In this document: piece after piece, positions 1-10,169 of the stretch
How the letters are laid out: each line of letters begins with the position of its first letter
How positions within the stretch are numbered: the stretch's first letter is position 1
Source: Gentiana macrophylla
Lineage: Eukaryota; Streptophyta; Magnoliopsida; Gentianales; Gentianaceae
Reading direction: 5' to 3'
DNA: 64,000 bases
Assembly (NCBI GenBank): GCA_026214975.1
Contig: CM047815.1
Span: 80,186,800-80,250,799, forward strand
Program-made: the position numbers and the translations under genes
The notes under the pieces: model-generated
Database searches by the model: none
What the model saw: the letters and a program-made list of their open reading frames with translations, nothing else
What the model was told of the DNA's origin: nothing

Positions 1-181
1 GATTCATATGCACATTATATCCACATAAATACTCAAATAAACTTAGTTTAAGGGTTGATATTATTTTTCTTTTCTATTTTCTTTGTTAATTATAAATGTT
101 GTTTGGCGTAGGCATTTGTGTGTACACTTTGTGTGACAAATTCTGTGTACAAACACTTGGAGTATGTAAGATCATCTCTCC

Positions 182-1160
182 ATGCAAGGAGTGAGACATA
201 AAGTATTTGGAACATGTACATACAATCAGCAAATTGTCTTTGATAGCCGCCAACAACTTGAAGAGGAAAAGGCATGGACATCATGGGAAGAAAAATCCAA
301 GAAATTGGTTCTAAAGGTCCTTAGTCCATATATGTCCGTAATTATCAGAATGAGCATGGACACCAATTGTCCAAAAAAAAAAAGCGATGATGACAACAAT
401 TCCGCACAATCTGCTATTGTAGGTGAGCATGACTCGAGATGAGGATCTCGCTCACAGTGTTGGGAGAATCAACACATCACAAATGAAGTGTGGATTATTG
501 ATTCGGAGCATCTTATCATACTAGTCCCATTGCAGAGTGGTTCTCAACCTATGACCAGATGGATGGAGGACATATTTCGGTGGCCCTGGCATTTTTTGGG
601 CTTAAGGCCAAGTCCTCGAATTGGGCCTTTTAGTTGAAGTTGTTTTTTTTTTAAAAACATACTTATATATCTTGTTTTTAACATCCGTAAATACAAAATT
701 CTCAAAACATGTGTGGTCTTTTCTAGCATATTTAGAAACAAAAACCAAATTCATACGTATACACAAAACATACTTACATATTACTATTTCAAGATTGCTC
801 TTGCAACACATTTAGAGGCGAAATCACTAAACAAAGTAGAATTGTCAATTTCATTAACCGTATTCTTCTCAATTGAATAAAACTTGTTTGTGTGTCTAAT
901 TTTGTTTTGGGCCAAGTAATTTTTTTATTGGGACCTTTATCGATTGGAGTAAAAAAAAAAAATTGGGCCTTTATCAAAAAAAAATTAACATACTATATTA
1001 GGTTGGACGGATTGAATCTACACGGATTTTTTTTTCTTTTAATAAACATGTGCAGTTGGGCCTCCCGGCACCGTTGGCTTAAGACAAGCCGTCTCTCCGG
1101 CCTCACATGAGGACCGGCCTTGCATATTTCTATGGCCAATAGCAATGTCTGCAAGATCAT
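182..1160 (+). pseudogene. Ty1/copia gag-protease relic, split by a hAT MITE
   Basis: Decayed piece of a copia polyprotein. An open stretch at 182-442 ends in a lysine/aspartate-rich linker of the kind found between the gag zinc knuckle and the protease. Around 491-570 the protease start is readable as WIIDS followed, after a one-base frameshift near 506, by the ASYHTSPIAEW context, so the catalytic D-S-G site is broken. The frame continues to GGHIS at 570, is interrupted by the MITE at 579-1122, and resumes at 1131 with MANSNVCKI, a typical copia sequence after the protease. No LTRs or pol were found nearby. The copia assignment is firm because the frame rejoins across the insertion; the lineage is not determined. 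Confidence 0.6.
579..1122. mobile_element. hAT-type non-autonomous element (MITE), 544 bp
   Basis: The element is flanked by a perfect 8-bp duplication CATATTTC (571-578 and 1123-1130), the length made by hAT transposases. Removing it and one duplication rejoins the copia reading frame. The ends are GC-rich and weakly inverted (left TGGCCCTGG, right AGGACCGGCCTTG), and both subterminal regions carry GGGCTTAAGGCC / GGCTTAAGACAAGCC style motifs common in plant hAT MITEs. The interior is AT-rich with no coding potential, so it must have been moved in trans. Confidence 0.65.
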
Positions 1161-1607
1161 TTTATTGACCAAATACTTAACAATGAACCGTTCATTTTAT
1201 TCTTGGTTTTAATATGCTTATCTTTTGCTGCAACTTCAACATGAACACAATGAAAATCTGAAAATTTCATGTTCATAAAGATACATATGTACTTAATAAA
1301 AAAATAACTTTTTGAAACACCCAAAAATTCTATAAAGGCGAATTGCATTATTAATTTTAGAGATTAATTACTACCAACGTTGCCGCGACGACAACTCTTA
1401 GTGTTGCAGCGATATCACGTCTTTTCAAGAACTCTGCAATGAACTGTAAGCATTCTAATAAAAGATACCAGTTTCTTAAAAAAAATAATAAAGATACATA
1501 TGTCGATCTGACTCTTTGTAACATTTTCGTAGATAACCTTTCACCCTACCCTTGTTTAAGAAAATAAAAACGACTAACAAATTATTCGCTAACTGAAATT
1601 TTCAGAT
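1161..1607. other. No recognisable feature
   Basis: AT-rich sequence between the copia relic and peptide unit A. No coding segment, repeat unit or transposon end was recognised. Confidence 0.4.
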
Positions 1608-2084
1608 TCTCTAACACAAATGAAGAAAAGATGAAACTGAAATTGCATTGATTTGATTGAAATACGACTTAAAATTGTACAACAAACATAACAGCCAGAA
1701 ATATATAAAAAAGAAAACTGTAAAAAGAGATGCTTACAAACCGGATAGTATCTCTAAATCACAATTATTTAATATGAAAAAAACTGCAATAAAAAGATTT
1801 CTTATGCCATAAGGCTTCGAAATCCGAAACGAAATAGAGGGTTTGCATGGTAGACGAAGGCTTAATTTCGTGACGGATAATGATACTATCACAACATATA
1901 CAGTATATATTTTGTCACATTATATTACGACACCATATATTGATCATCGGATAACATGACTCATTAGAAGATATGAGTATGTATAACCTATATAGATCAA
2001 TAATAATTGTGATACAAATTAAATATATAGTTACAGCTATAGTATCATTAACCGGAGTCTCACTTTTAGCAGCAATGAAATCAA

Positions 2085-2432
2085 TCAGCAACCAGAGCAA
2101 AAGAGTTTGGCAAGGACGCACGAACAATCTTCGCAACATTTATAATGATGTGGTGGTCGATAAATTTTATCCAGATGCGCCTTTAAATTACGAGGTGCAC
2201 CGTTCAACAGATACGGCTCCGATTTAGCTAAAGGAGAAGACGTAGTAGTTGCCATTGCTGCTAATTTGTGATTTCCTTCATGAAAATCTATAGCAGAAGA
2301 ATCAGCTGAACCAACAGTACCAGCAGAGTCTTCTTCTTGGTTTGCAGAAATATCGCCATAACACACCATTAATGACGACATCGAGAGAGTGAAAACAACA
2401 ACAAATATTGCAAGCAAAACTAATTTCTTCAT
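2085..2432 (-). CDS. Secreted six-cysteine small peptide, copy A (115 aa)
   Basis: Predicted precursor of a small secreted cysteine-rich peptide. Residues 1-26 form a classic signal peptide (MKK, then a hydrophobic core ending in MVCYG). Next is an acidic, Ser/Ala-rich linker with DFHEGNHK, then the conserved SPLAKSE and YLLNGAPRNLK segments and a basic RPPHHYK stretch. The last 18 residues hold six cysteines at 99, 100, 103, 105, 112 and 115 (CC-x2-C-x-C-x6-C-x2-C), enough for three disulfides. I chose the ATG at 2432 because it gives the signal peptide; in-frame ATGs further upstream lie at or before the likely transcription start below a TATA box at 2511-2520. The spacing does not match plant defensins, hevein or thionins as I know them. 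Function unknown; signalling or defence are both possible. Confidence 0.75.
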   Translation of the reverse strand: MKKLVLLAIFVVVFTLSMSSLMVCYGDISANQEEDSAGTVGSADSSAIDFHEGNHKLAAMATTTSSPLAKSEPYLLNGAPRNLKAHLDKIYRPPHHYKCCEDCSCVLAKLFCSGC

Positions 2433-2510
2433 AATGATCGATCGCAATTGCAAATGTTGCAGATAATATTGATAGTATGAATTATGAAAGCTTTGCTTCA
2501 TTGTGCTCAT

Positions 2511-2750
2511 GTATATATAGTTGTTCACGTACGATGATCACAGTTGGTAACAACCGTAAATAATATGTTCAATATCAACTCAACATCATTTCGTTACTTT
2601 TTATACACTTTTTAAAGCCTGTAAATTACGATTAATAGTCTTCTGTTTGTTTTTTGGGTATAAATGCTAATACTGGCCGGATATGCTTTTAGAAGGCCAA
2701 ATAGCATGAAAGATAGCTTGTTGAAATATTCCGTATCTTTGAAAAAGTCA
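2511..2750 (-). promoter_or_regulatory. Promoter of peptide gene A
   Basis: A TATA box (CTATATATAC on the minus strand, 2511-2520) sits about 80 bp upstream of the chosen ATG. Further upstream, 2665-2750 is a block conserved in all four units, containing TGCTAATACTGGCCGG and GCTTTTAGAAGGCCAAAT. Conservation in copies whose flanks have diverged suggests cis-regulatory sequence, but they are all recent duplicates, so constraint is not proven. Confidence 0.55.
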
Positions 2751-3984
2751 GATTCTCTATTATTTTATTAAGGTAAAATTACAATAGTGATGAAAGTTGT
2801 AACGCCCCGTTTCCGGACACCGAGTCCTTATCCGGAAATGAACGTTCGGTACGTATAAAATAAAAGTAAATTCACTTTATTCATAAGCCTCTACTATGTC
2901 GTATCAAATTAAAACAAACGGAAGCAAAAGACCCGGGTAATAAAAAAATTTCTCCAATAGTCCAAGAATAGAAACATCATCTAAAGATGGAAATGTAACT
3001 TTATTACATTCAAAAGGAAAATACGAAAATCCAAAAGAAACGTACGACAACTCTCGAAAGACTAAAAGTCTACTTCAAATGTACCAAAATAGTCAAAATA
3101 AAGAATAGCAGAATAAATAAATAAATAGTAAGTCTTCAACGAGGCGTCGTCAAACGTCGTCATCGAGCTCCTCCTCGGAAACATGATCAACCTGTTCGTC
3201 TTCTCACCCCCAAACACATAGAAAAACATGCATTTGAGGTAAGTACAAAGTATTTAATAAAAGAGAGAAACTATGACAACAATTAAGACTTATAAAGAAA
3301 AGATATTTAATCGTTTAGTTGTTTATGTGTGACCGACTCAATCTAGGGTTCATTTCATGTCCATCAACATGAATTGACTAGACGCGTTTCTACTTAGCTT
3401 ATCTATGTTACAACCGCACTCAAGGCACTACGCATATCCAAAGCGGGGATATTCTTGGCAACATATTAGTGGATCACACCAATATCCACGGAGCCTAGAA
3501 TAGGTAGACTCGATAGTGCGCACATATCAGTGGAGTCCCTCTATACTTAGGGTTTTTTACCTACGGAGTTCTTCCACCTTCGAACATCACACACATCGCG
3601 ATATAGATCGGTGCCTATCCAAGAGAGACATGTTGTTTAATCTTTTACTAATCACGACGTATTTATTAAATTATTAGCTAACCACCTAGGTGTTTTCAAT
3701 TAATCTCCTCACGCATACTACTCTCTTCCTAGACCACTAGACATAAACAAGGCCTAGCAACTACACATACGTTGATGAATGCTAATTCATCAAAGCACAA
3801 GCCTATCATGCTCTTCCGACGGATCCGAACTTCAACTCCTTTGAAGAGTACATTCGGTGTTTTAACTGAACGAATCAGAAGCTCAATTCAGGCTTGTTTA
3901 TGTTTATACAATGTTAATGTATCATAAATAAGGGTTTAAAACTGAAAGACATAGCTTAAACATCATATAATTATAAGCTGGGGG

Positions 3985-4290
3985 CAATGCGTGCGCATTA
4001 GCTGGAATGCGTATGCATTCCCTACTTCAAAACCTGCTGGAAACTGTCTGTCCAAACATTGCGTGCGCATTGCCTAAAATGCGTACGCATTGCACGAACA
4101 GTGGCTAAACCTGAACTACCTGAAGCAACAATGCGTACGCATTTTGAGGAATGCGTGCGCATTGCACCAACAGAAACATCCTGAACCAACCTGCATCACG
4201 AATGCGTACGTATTGTCTTGAATGCATGCGCATTCGACGATACAACAAGCGAACAGAGCATCTCATACGGGAATGCATGTGCATTCCATT
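3985..4290. repeat. Array of about nine 14-bp palindromes in the LTR
   Basis: Repeats of AATGCGTACGCATT and one- or two-base variants (for example GTGCGC, ATGCGC or ATGTGC centres) recur every 20-70 bp, separated by unrelated sequence. The consensus is a perfect palindrome with one or two CpG sites in an otherwise AT-rich LTR. The matching array in the other LTR is at 11213-11523. Confidence 0.8.
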
Positions 4291-4300
4291 GAATTAAATC

Positions 4301-6454
4301 TCGATAGCGAAATATTCATCGGCTAACCTTAACCGGCGAGTATCGGGTCGAGAGTAATGTCAAATGTAGCAAGGTCGATCCCACAGAGACTAGGTTTGAG
4401 TACCATAGTCGACTTATGACTTAGTCTAGGTCAACAATAGGGTGGAATAGTTATACTAATGCAGAAAGTAATGATTATACTAGAGATTATACTAATATGA
4501 TTAAAAGGCATAGTCGAACCATGATCCAACAAGCTACTTTTACCCCCTCTATAGACTCAATGGAAAGTGTGCGTTATCCTACCAACCATCCCTACTCAGT
4601 TAAGACGATTCATGGATGCCAACTCCTAGTTCTGGTGAGTAACCGAACAACTCGATATAAACACCCTATGCAAGACTAACCAATCCCTCTTTTAGGAAAC
4701 CGACTAACCTAACATGATATGCGCTAGAGTCGCTCGTTTAACGATGTCTATGTAAAGCCCCCAGACCCCGGGCCTGGTAGCGCTAAATGAGTCATAAATG
4801 TCCGGTCAACTTCTTAGACCGCCGTCCTCGCTTGGTCTAAAAGGGCTAACCCGAATTGATAAGACCTTTATGTCTCACACTTATATGGGGGTGATCATTC
4901 TCTTATTTTACCGATGTGGGACTTTACATTCTCCCCCCTTATAAGGGACTGGCGTCCTCGCCAGGACGGCTGAGACTGTTCCCGGATGGTCCCTACCAGA
5001 GGTAACTAGAGGCCATCCTTACACCATCTTCTTGTACGGTGCAGCGCATAGTTCCGTCTGATAGTCGGCTCTGAATACCATTTTGTAACGCCCCCAGACC
5101 TCGGGCCTGGTAGCGCTAAATGAGTCATAAATGTCCAGTCAACTTCTTAGACCGCCGTCCTCGCTTGGTCTAAAAGGGCTAACCCGAATTGATAAGACCT
5201 TTATGTCTCACACTTATATGGGGGTGATCATTCTCTTATTTTACCGATGTGGGACTTTACAGTCTAACCTTATATTGGGCCCGGGCTAACTAGCTTAGCC
5301 GGGTCTACGCAACGATCCTAAAACCCCTTATCCCACATCTCACCGCAAAATACATATGTAAGTTTGATGTGTGTGATAGTGAACAAGGTTGTCAATCTAA
5401 TCCACTTACGGTTATTATAAGTTTTAGAACGCGAATACAATCATTAACCATTCATTTACGCACTACACACTTCCAATCTCATCTATCCAATGGTTAGTTC
5501 ACTTGGTTTCACATGATTCGACCACACAATGGATTAGCCACTCATGATGGAATTGAAAAATGAAATAATAATGAAAGCAATAATCAAAGACATAATTAAA
5601 TAATTGAAAGCCAAAGAAATAATTACCATAAAAGATGAAACCTTGAATTGTATGAAAATCTCCTTCAAAAGATGAAATCTTGGATCACGAATCAAAAATC
5701 TAATCTATGAAAGTTGTATAGAGTTGCTAGGAATTAAATCTATGATCTCAGGATTGAAATAACGTTTAAACTAATGGAAATCGCCCCTAAGAAACCCTAA
5801 AACGTCTAAGTACTGAATAGATATCATATGGGACCGAAAAAGAGGTTTTTCTTATAGGTTTTTGCCGCATCCCGACCATAAACGAGCGTTTGTGGCAAGG
5901 CAAACGCTCGTTTCTCTGAAAGGCCAACTCTCAGTACTCAGCATTGCTCCGTAAACGCTCGTTTGCACCAAGATTCAGTATTTTCATCATAACTTCACTT
6001 CTAGGGCTCCAAATGAGATGATTCAAAATGAATTGGAAAGATAATTCAATCCTCTACAACTTTCGTCAAGACAACTCTTCCTGAAAGTGTCTCCAAGTGT
6101 GACCAAAATGCCCCTGAAGTGACTGGTTCAGATTTCATCAATGATTCTTCACTCTTTTCTCCTCCTTGGCCCCAAATCTCGTTCTTTCTCGAGACTCTCT
6201 TCCTTATTCTTGACCTTATACATCAATCTAAGCCTGAAAACAAAGACACAAACACCAAGTCATAATATACATTGTGAAACGTACTTGAAATCCACATAAA
6301 ACACGAGTTTTAGGACTAAAACGTCATTAGTCTCGAAACATGCATATAAGTGAATATCGTTCATATACTACCCATAATAGCCCAAAATAACCATGAATAA
6401 CTTGTAAAAGGAGGTAATCTCATATAAGAAATACACTACAATTTGACTCCCATC
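4301..6454 (-). mobile_element. Nested gypsy-type solo LTR (contains a TRIM)
   Basis: Read on the minus strand it starts TGATGGGAGTCAAATTG and ends near TTTCGCTATCGA, paralleling the solo LTR at 31772-33338 (TGATGAGAGTCAACTTTG...TTTTGCTATCA). Without the TRIM it is about 1.64 kb, against 1.57 kb for the other copy. It lies inside the palindrome array of the host LTR. I see no clean target duplication, so part of the junction may have been lost. A perfect 13-bp inverted repeat, AAACGAGCGTTTG / CAAACGCTCGTTT, lies at 5880-5913. Confidence 0.65.
4751..5261 (-). mobile_element. TRIM (terminal-repeat retrotransposon in miniature), 511 bp
   Basis: Two 178-bp direct repeats (4751-4928 and 5084-5261), starting TGTAAAGCCCCC or TGTAACGCCCCC and ending GGGACTTTACA, flank a 155-bp core. 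A perfect 5-bp duplication GTCTA brackets it (4746-4750 and 5262-5266). On the minus strand the core starts with a tRNA-iMet primer site (TGGTATTCAGAGCC, one extra T) at 5067-5080 and ends with a polypurine tract AAGGGGGGAGAA at 4929-4940. There is no coding capacity. No 5S rRNA motif is seen, so it is not a Cassandra-type TRIM. Confidence 0.9.
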
Positions 6455-7162
6455 ACGTACGCATCCTACCTGTAGCCCAAAATTCGATTTTCAACACTTA
6501 ACGATTTTTAATCCGTCTTCAACCTAACTAACATCGAATTAAACTAAGAAAAACACAGGAAAGTCATATCTAATCATACCATAACATCTATGTTCCTTGA
6601 TCAACGAAAAGACACAACTTTTTAGCATTAAACGTCTTAAAAATTGATCTAAACCTTATAAAAGAAAATTGAGATCACCGGAAGAGTCTCTTACTTGTTT
6701 GCGACCAAAAAACCGATTCAAAGCCTCGAAAAGTCTCTTTGCACTTCCCACAAAATGACTATCAAAAGCGGTGCCCTTCTCACGACAATTCCGATTCTCT
6801 AATCCGATCTGAAAACGATTAAGCTTCTCTTCAGAAATTGTGAAAACTATCCAAGCCGGATTTCTTCCTCTTGAATGCGCAGAGAAAGAACGTGGACACT
6901 GAATTTCTGATTAGTGTTTAGGTTAGGGAATAACTAGGTGAAATTTTCCTTAAATACTTGATCCCAAATAAATCCCTTTTTTTTCCACAATCACCCTTAA
7001 TTACCAAAAATCAGAAATTCCCTTAGTTAATCATATACATAATTTCGAATATATATATATAATTACAACTTATCTTTTAACTCCAATAAAAGAAAAGATA
7101 TAATAATATTTCGTTTTCGCAAAATGACACGTCAGCCCTTTCTCGAAAATCGGAATATTACA

Positions 7163-7178
7163 TTCCTACCCCTTTAAA
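7163..7178 (-). other. Polypurine tract of the chromovirus-type element
   Basis: Minus strand AAAGGGGTAGGAA directly precedes the LTR start TGTAATATTCC, as expected for plus-strand priming. A GAGGACGAA motif lies just upstream, typical of Tekay/Del-like elements. Confidence 0.7.
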
Positions 7179-7197
7179 AGGAGTTTCGTCCTCGAAA

Positions 7198-8676
7198 CTA
7201 GAACATACCTAATAGATCAACAAACTCTTGAAATTCGTTGATCTTATCATCTTCAACTTCCCAAGTTGCCTCCTCGGGTAAATGATTGCTCCACTAAACT
7301 AAAACCAACGGGATCAACCGTCTCTTAATCATCTTTTCCTTCCGGTCCAAAATCTTGATCGGTCTCTCATCATAAGCAAGATTGTCTTGGAGAACTTCCG
7401 GATCAATCATAGTTTCAACCTCATTCTTAGTCAGACACTTCTTCAACATCGAAACGTGAAAAACACTATGGACTCTCGACATCGATTCCGGTAACTGAAG
7501 CTTATAAGCCAACGGTCCAACTCTTTCCAGAATTTCAAATGGTCCAACATACATTGGACTTAGCTTTCCTTTTTGTCCAAAGCGTTTCACTCCCTTCATC
7601 GGTGAAGCTTGCAGATACACTATTTCACCGACTTCAAATTCAAGAGGTCTTCTTCTAACGTCTTTCCAACTTTTCTGCCGATCTTGCACGGCCTTCAGAT
7701 TCTTCTTAACCAACTGAACCCTTTCCTTAGCTTGTTCAACCAATTCTGGCCCGGTGACTTGTCTTTCACCAACTTCATCCCAAAACAGCGGCGTTCTACA
7801 TCTTCTTCCATACAAAGCTTCAAACGGCGGTATGCCTATGCTTGCGTGGTAACTGTTGTTGCAAGCAAAGTCCACTACGGGTAGGTAATCATCCCATGAT
7901 CCGCCTACTACCAAAACACAAGCTCTTAGCATGTCCTCAAGTGTTTGGATGGTCCTCTCATTGTCCATCATGCGAGGATGAAAGGCCGTACTCAAATCCA
8001 ACTTGGTTCCAAAAGGTCCTTGTAAACTCTTCAAAAACCGAATGATGAACCTCGGATCATGATCCAAAACTATCGAGATAGGAACTCCGTGTAACTTCAC
8101 TATATTATCCAGATATAGTGTTGTCATCCTCTTCAAAGACATATCGACTTTAGTTGGTAAGAAATGGGTGGATTTAGTTAACCTATCCACAATTACCCAA
8201 ATCGCATCAGGACCCTTAGTCTTCGGGAAACCGGTGATGAAATCCATCGTAATCTTATCCCATTTCCATTCGGGGATATCCAATGGCTTAAGCATTCCTC
8301 CTGGTCTTCTATGCTCTGCTTTTACTTTTTGACAAGTGTCACATTCTGCCACGAACTTAGCTATTTCCAACTTCATCGAGTGCCACCAAAACTTTTCCTT
8401 CAAGTCTCTGTACATTTTAGTAGCTCCTGGATGAACTGCAAAAGCAATCCTATGTGCCTCTTCCATAACTCTTTGTCTTAGATCACCGACATTAGGCACA
8501 CACAACCGATCCTGGTACCAAAGGTTTCCATTCTTATCTAACACATAACCCACTGCAGGATTTTCTCTTGCAACACGCTTCAAATCAACTAACACCGGGT
8601 CATCATCTTGCTTTTCCCGAATATCGTCCATCAACTCTGATCTTGAAACAAGTAATAATTTATTAACACAAAACAA
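7198..8676 (-). pseudogene. Partial gypsy pol: integrase and broken chromodomain
   Basis: An open frame of 460 codons (8676 to 7294) covers the RNase H/integrase spacer, the HHCC zinc finger (H75, H82, C112, C115), the integrase core (D145 in MDFITG, D205 in LDHDPRF, E240 in DNERTIQ) and the C-terminal domain ending ERPIKILDRKEK. The D205-E240 spacing is one residue shorter than the family's usual QTDGQSE context because HPQTDGQSE reads HPRMMDNE, and the usual S before D205 is L. A TAG at 7294-7296 stops the chromodomain; the same frame continues WSNHLPEEATWEVEDD to another stop at 7198-7200. The upstream pol is missing, so the enzyme is neither complete nor likely to be active. Confidence 0.85.
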
Positions 8677-8687
8677 ACAAGTAATAA

Positions 8688-10169
8688 TCCGGTTAACCTC
8701 AAATATAAGGATCGTAGTAATAGTGGTTAATGCCGGGTTGATCTTACGGGGAACTAAACAATTGTGATTCCTAGTTTTTGTCTAACCTAAACTATGTCAC
8801 GAAACTAATCTAAGCAATGAATAAAACAAAGCAGAACCGAAAATAAAAGCGGGATGAGAGGATATAGTCCAAAGCTAGGAAGAATACGGGTTGCGAACCT
8901 TTAACTAAACTAATCTAAGATGCAAATAAAAGTAAACTAACTAAACAAATTCAAGTTTGTAAGGATTTAAATTTAATGTATAACGAACAAACGAGGATTG
9001 ATCCACCTATCCAACAAGCATTGATTTCCTATCTCGATTATATTGTGGTTTTTATCTAAGTTGTGATTTACCTTATCTAAATATGAACCCTAATTCCTTA
9101 GAAAGTTCATCTATTAATCCATTATCTTACAATGCAAGATTAACGCGTTTTCTAACCAAAGGTGTAAACTTTATGTTTATAATCTAGCAATTAAACCTAT
9201 TAAATTCCATTAAGATAGATTCAAAATACTATTCCTATTCATGGTGATCTAAGGTTTATAGAGATTTCCATCAACAATAAACAATCAACACATGCATATC
9301 TTCCGATATAAGAGCAATTAAACATAGTAAACATGAATAAAGAAACAACCTTTAATAAAAACTCACAAGTATAATCGATGAAAACGAAATCAACAATTGT
9401 TGGATGGCTTCACAATACTCGTTTGATGAAGCTTTTAGCTTCGAACATCCTCAACAACTCACAATTTGCGAAGCAAATTGCATAAAAAAGTAGCTAATTT
9501 AATCTAAATCTAAAGTGCATAAAGCGGAATAAAAGGAAGAAAACGCGCAGCCTAAATCCGCTTTAGGTTTAGGGTTTGAATAATGTGTATATGGTATCTC
9601 ATATGTGGAGAAAACAGCTGCTATATATAGAGTTTTGAGTCGGTTTCACTAAGTCGGCCGACGGACGCTCGTCCGCTCTAGTGAGCGCCCGCCCAGATAG
9701 ATATGGATCGCCAGACGCCCGTTAAATGCGGCGTCCAAACTCTCGTATCAAAATCGCACCTGCTGGGCGCCCGTCGCTCTATCAACGCCCGTCCCACTCG
9801 GACGGGACACGACGCTCGTCCAACGTGATCAATTTTGATTTCTTGATCTTTATCTCTTTTTTCTCTATCCCATTCCTTCATTATCTCCTTTATCATCCAT
9901 TAGCTCGAACTTAATCAACTTTTGATCATCTTTTGAGCCTCCAACATGTATCTATAACACATAAAAACATCACAAAATGTAATAATGTCCAAATAACCAT
10001 AAAATCACAATTTAAACACCAAAATTAACCTATTTTACGAATTACTTATTTAAAACCTCATTTAGTCAATATTTCCGTTAAACACTCGTTTCTTATGCAA
10101 ATCAATACAAATACGGGGGAAAATACCATAGAATATAGCGTTATAAATCGTATAAATTCACCCTTAACA
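8688..10169 (-). mobile_element. Foreign gypsy LTR replacing the 5' half of the element
   Basis: Read on the minus strand it starts TGTTAAGGGTGAATTTATACG, closely matching the LTR start of the element at 18004, and ends with CTACGATCCTTATA...CCGGATTATTACTTG, again like that LTR's end. About 1.48 kb with no open frames. The left flank is integrase sequence and the right flank is the host element's LTR, so the junction removed gag through RNase H and about 125 bp of LTR. Repeated CGCCCGTC / GACGCTCGTCC motifs occur at 9661-9822. The left border is uncertain because AAGTAATAAT is repeated there. Confidence 0.6.

Larger units (their letters stand above)
1608..2797 (-). repeat. Peptide-gene duplication unit A
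   Basis: Homologous to units B (12234-13649), C (16386-17773) and D (36292-37753). Homology starts at the shared TCTCTAACACAAATG motif (3' flank of the gene), runs through the peptide gene and its promoter, and ends at ATTACAATAG...GAAAGT. Unit A is closest to C: both have GTCAGATTC and AAAATTACAATAG at the promoter end. Its right edge is cut by a gypsy insertion whose target duplication is 2793-2797. Confidence 0.75.
2798..7162 (-). repeat. 3' LTR of the chromovirus-type element (interrupted)
   Basis: Aligns with 10170-12233. The two parts, 2798-4293 and 6455-7162, sum to about 2.2 kb, matching the right LTR plus its missing end. The interruption is a separate gypsy LTR. The inner border is marked by a polypurine tract just before the minus-strand start TGTAATATTCC. 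Confidence 0.8.

Noticed and set aside
3985..4290. CRISPR-like array of palindromic repeats
   Set aside because: Plant nuclear DNA, repeats of only 14 bp with variants, irregular spacers, duplicated in both LTRs, no cas genes.
5067..5080. tRNA gene hints (TGGTATCAGAGCC-like words, also at 28713, 28901 and 56095)
   Set aside because: Each sits directly at an LTR border and is a primer binding site; no cloverleaf is present.
4751..5261. Cassandra TRIM
   Set aside because: Cassandra LTRs contain 5S rRNA promoter motifs; none is seen here.
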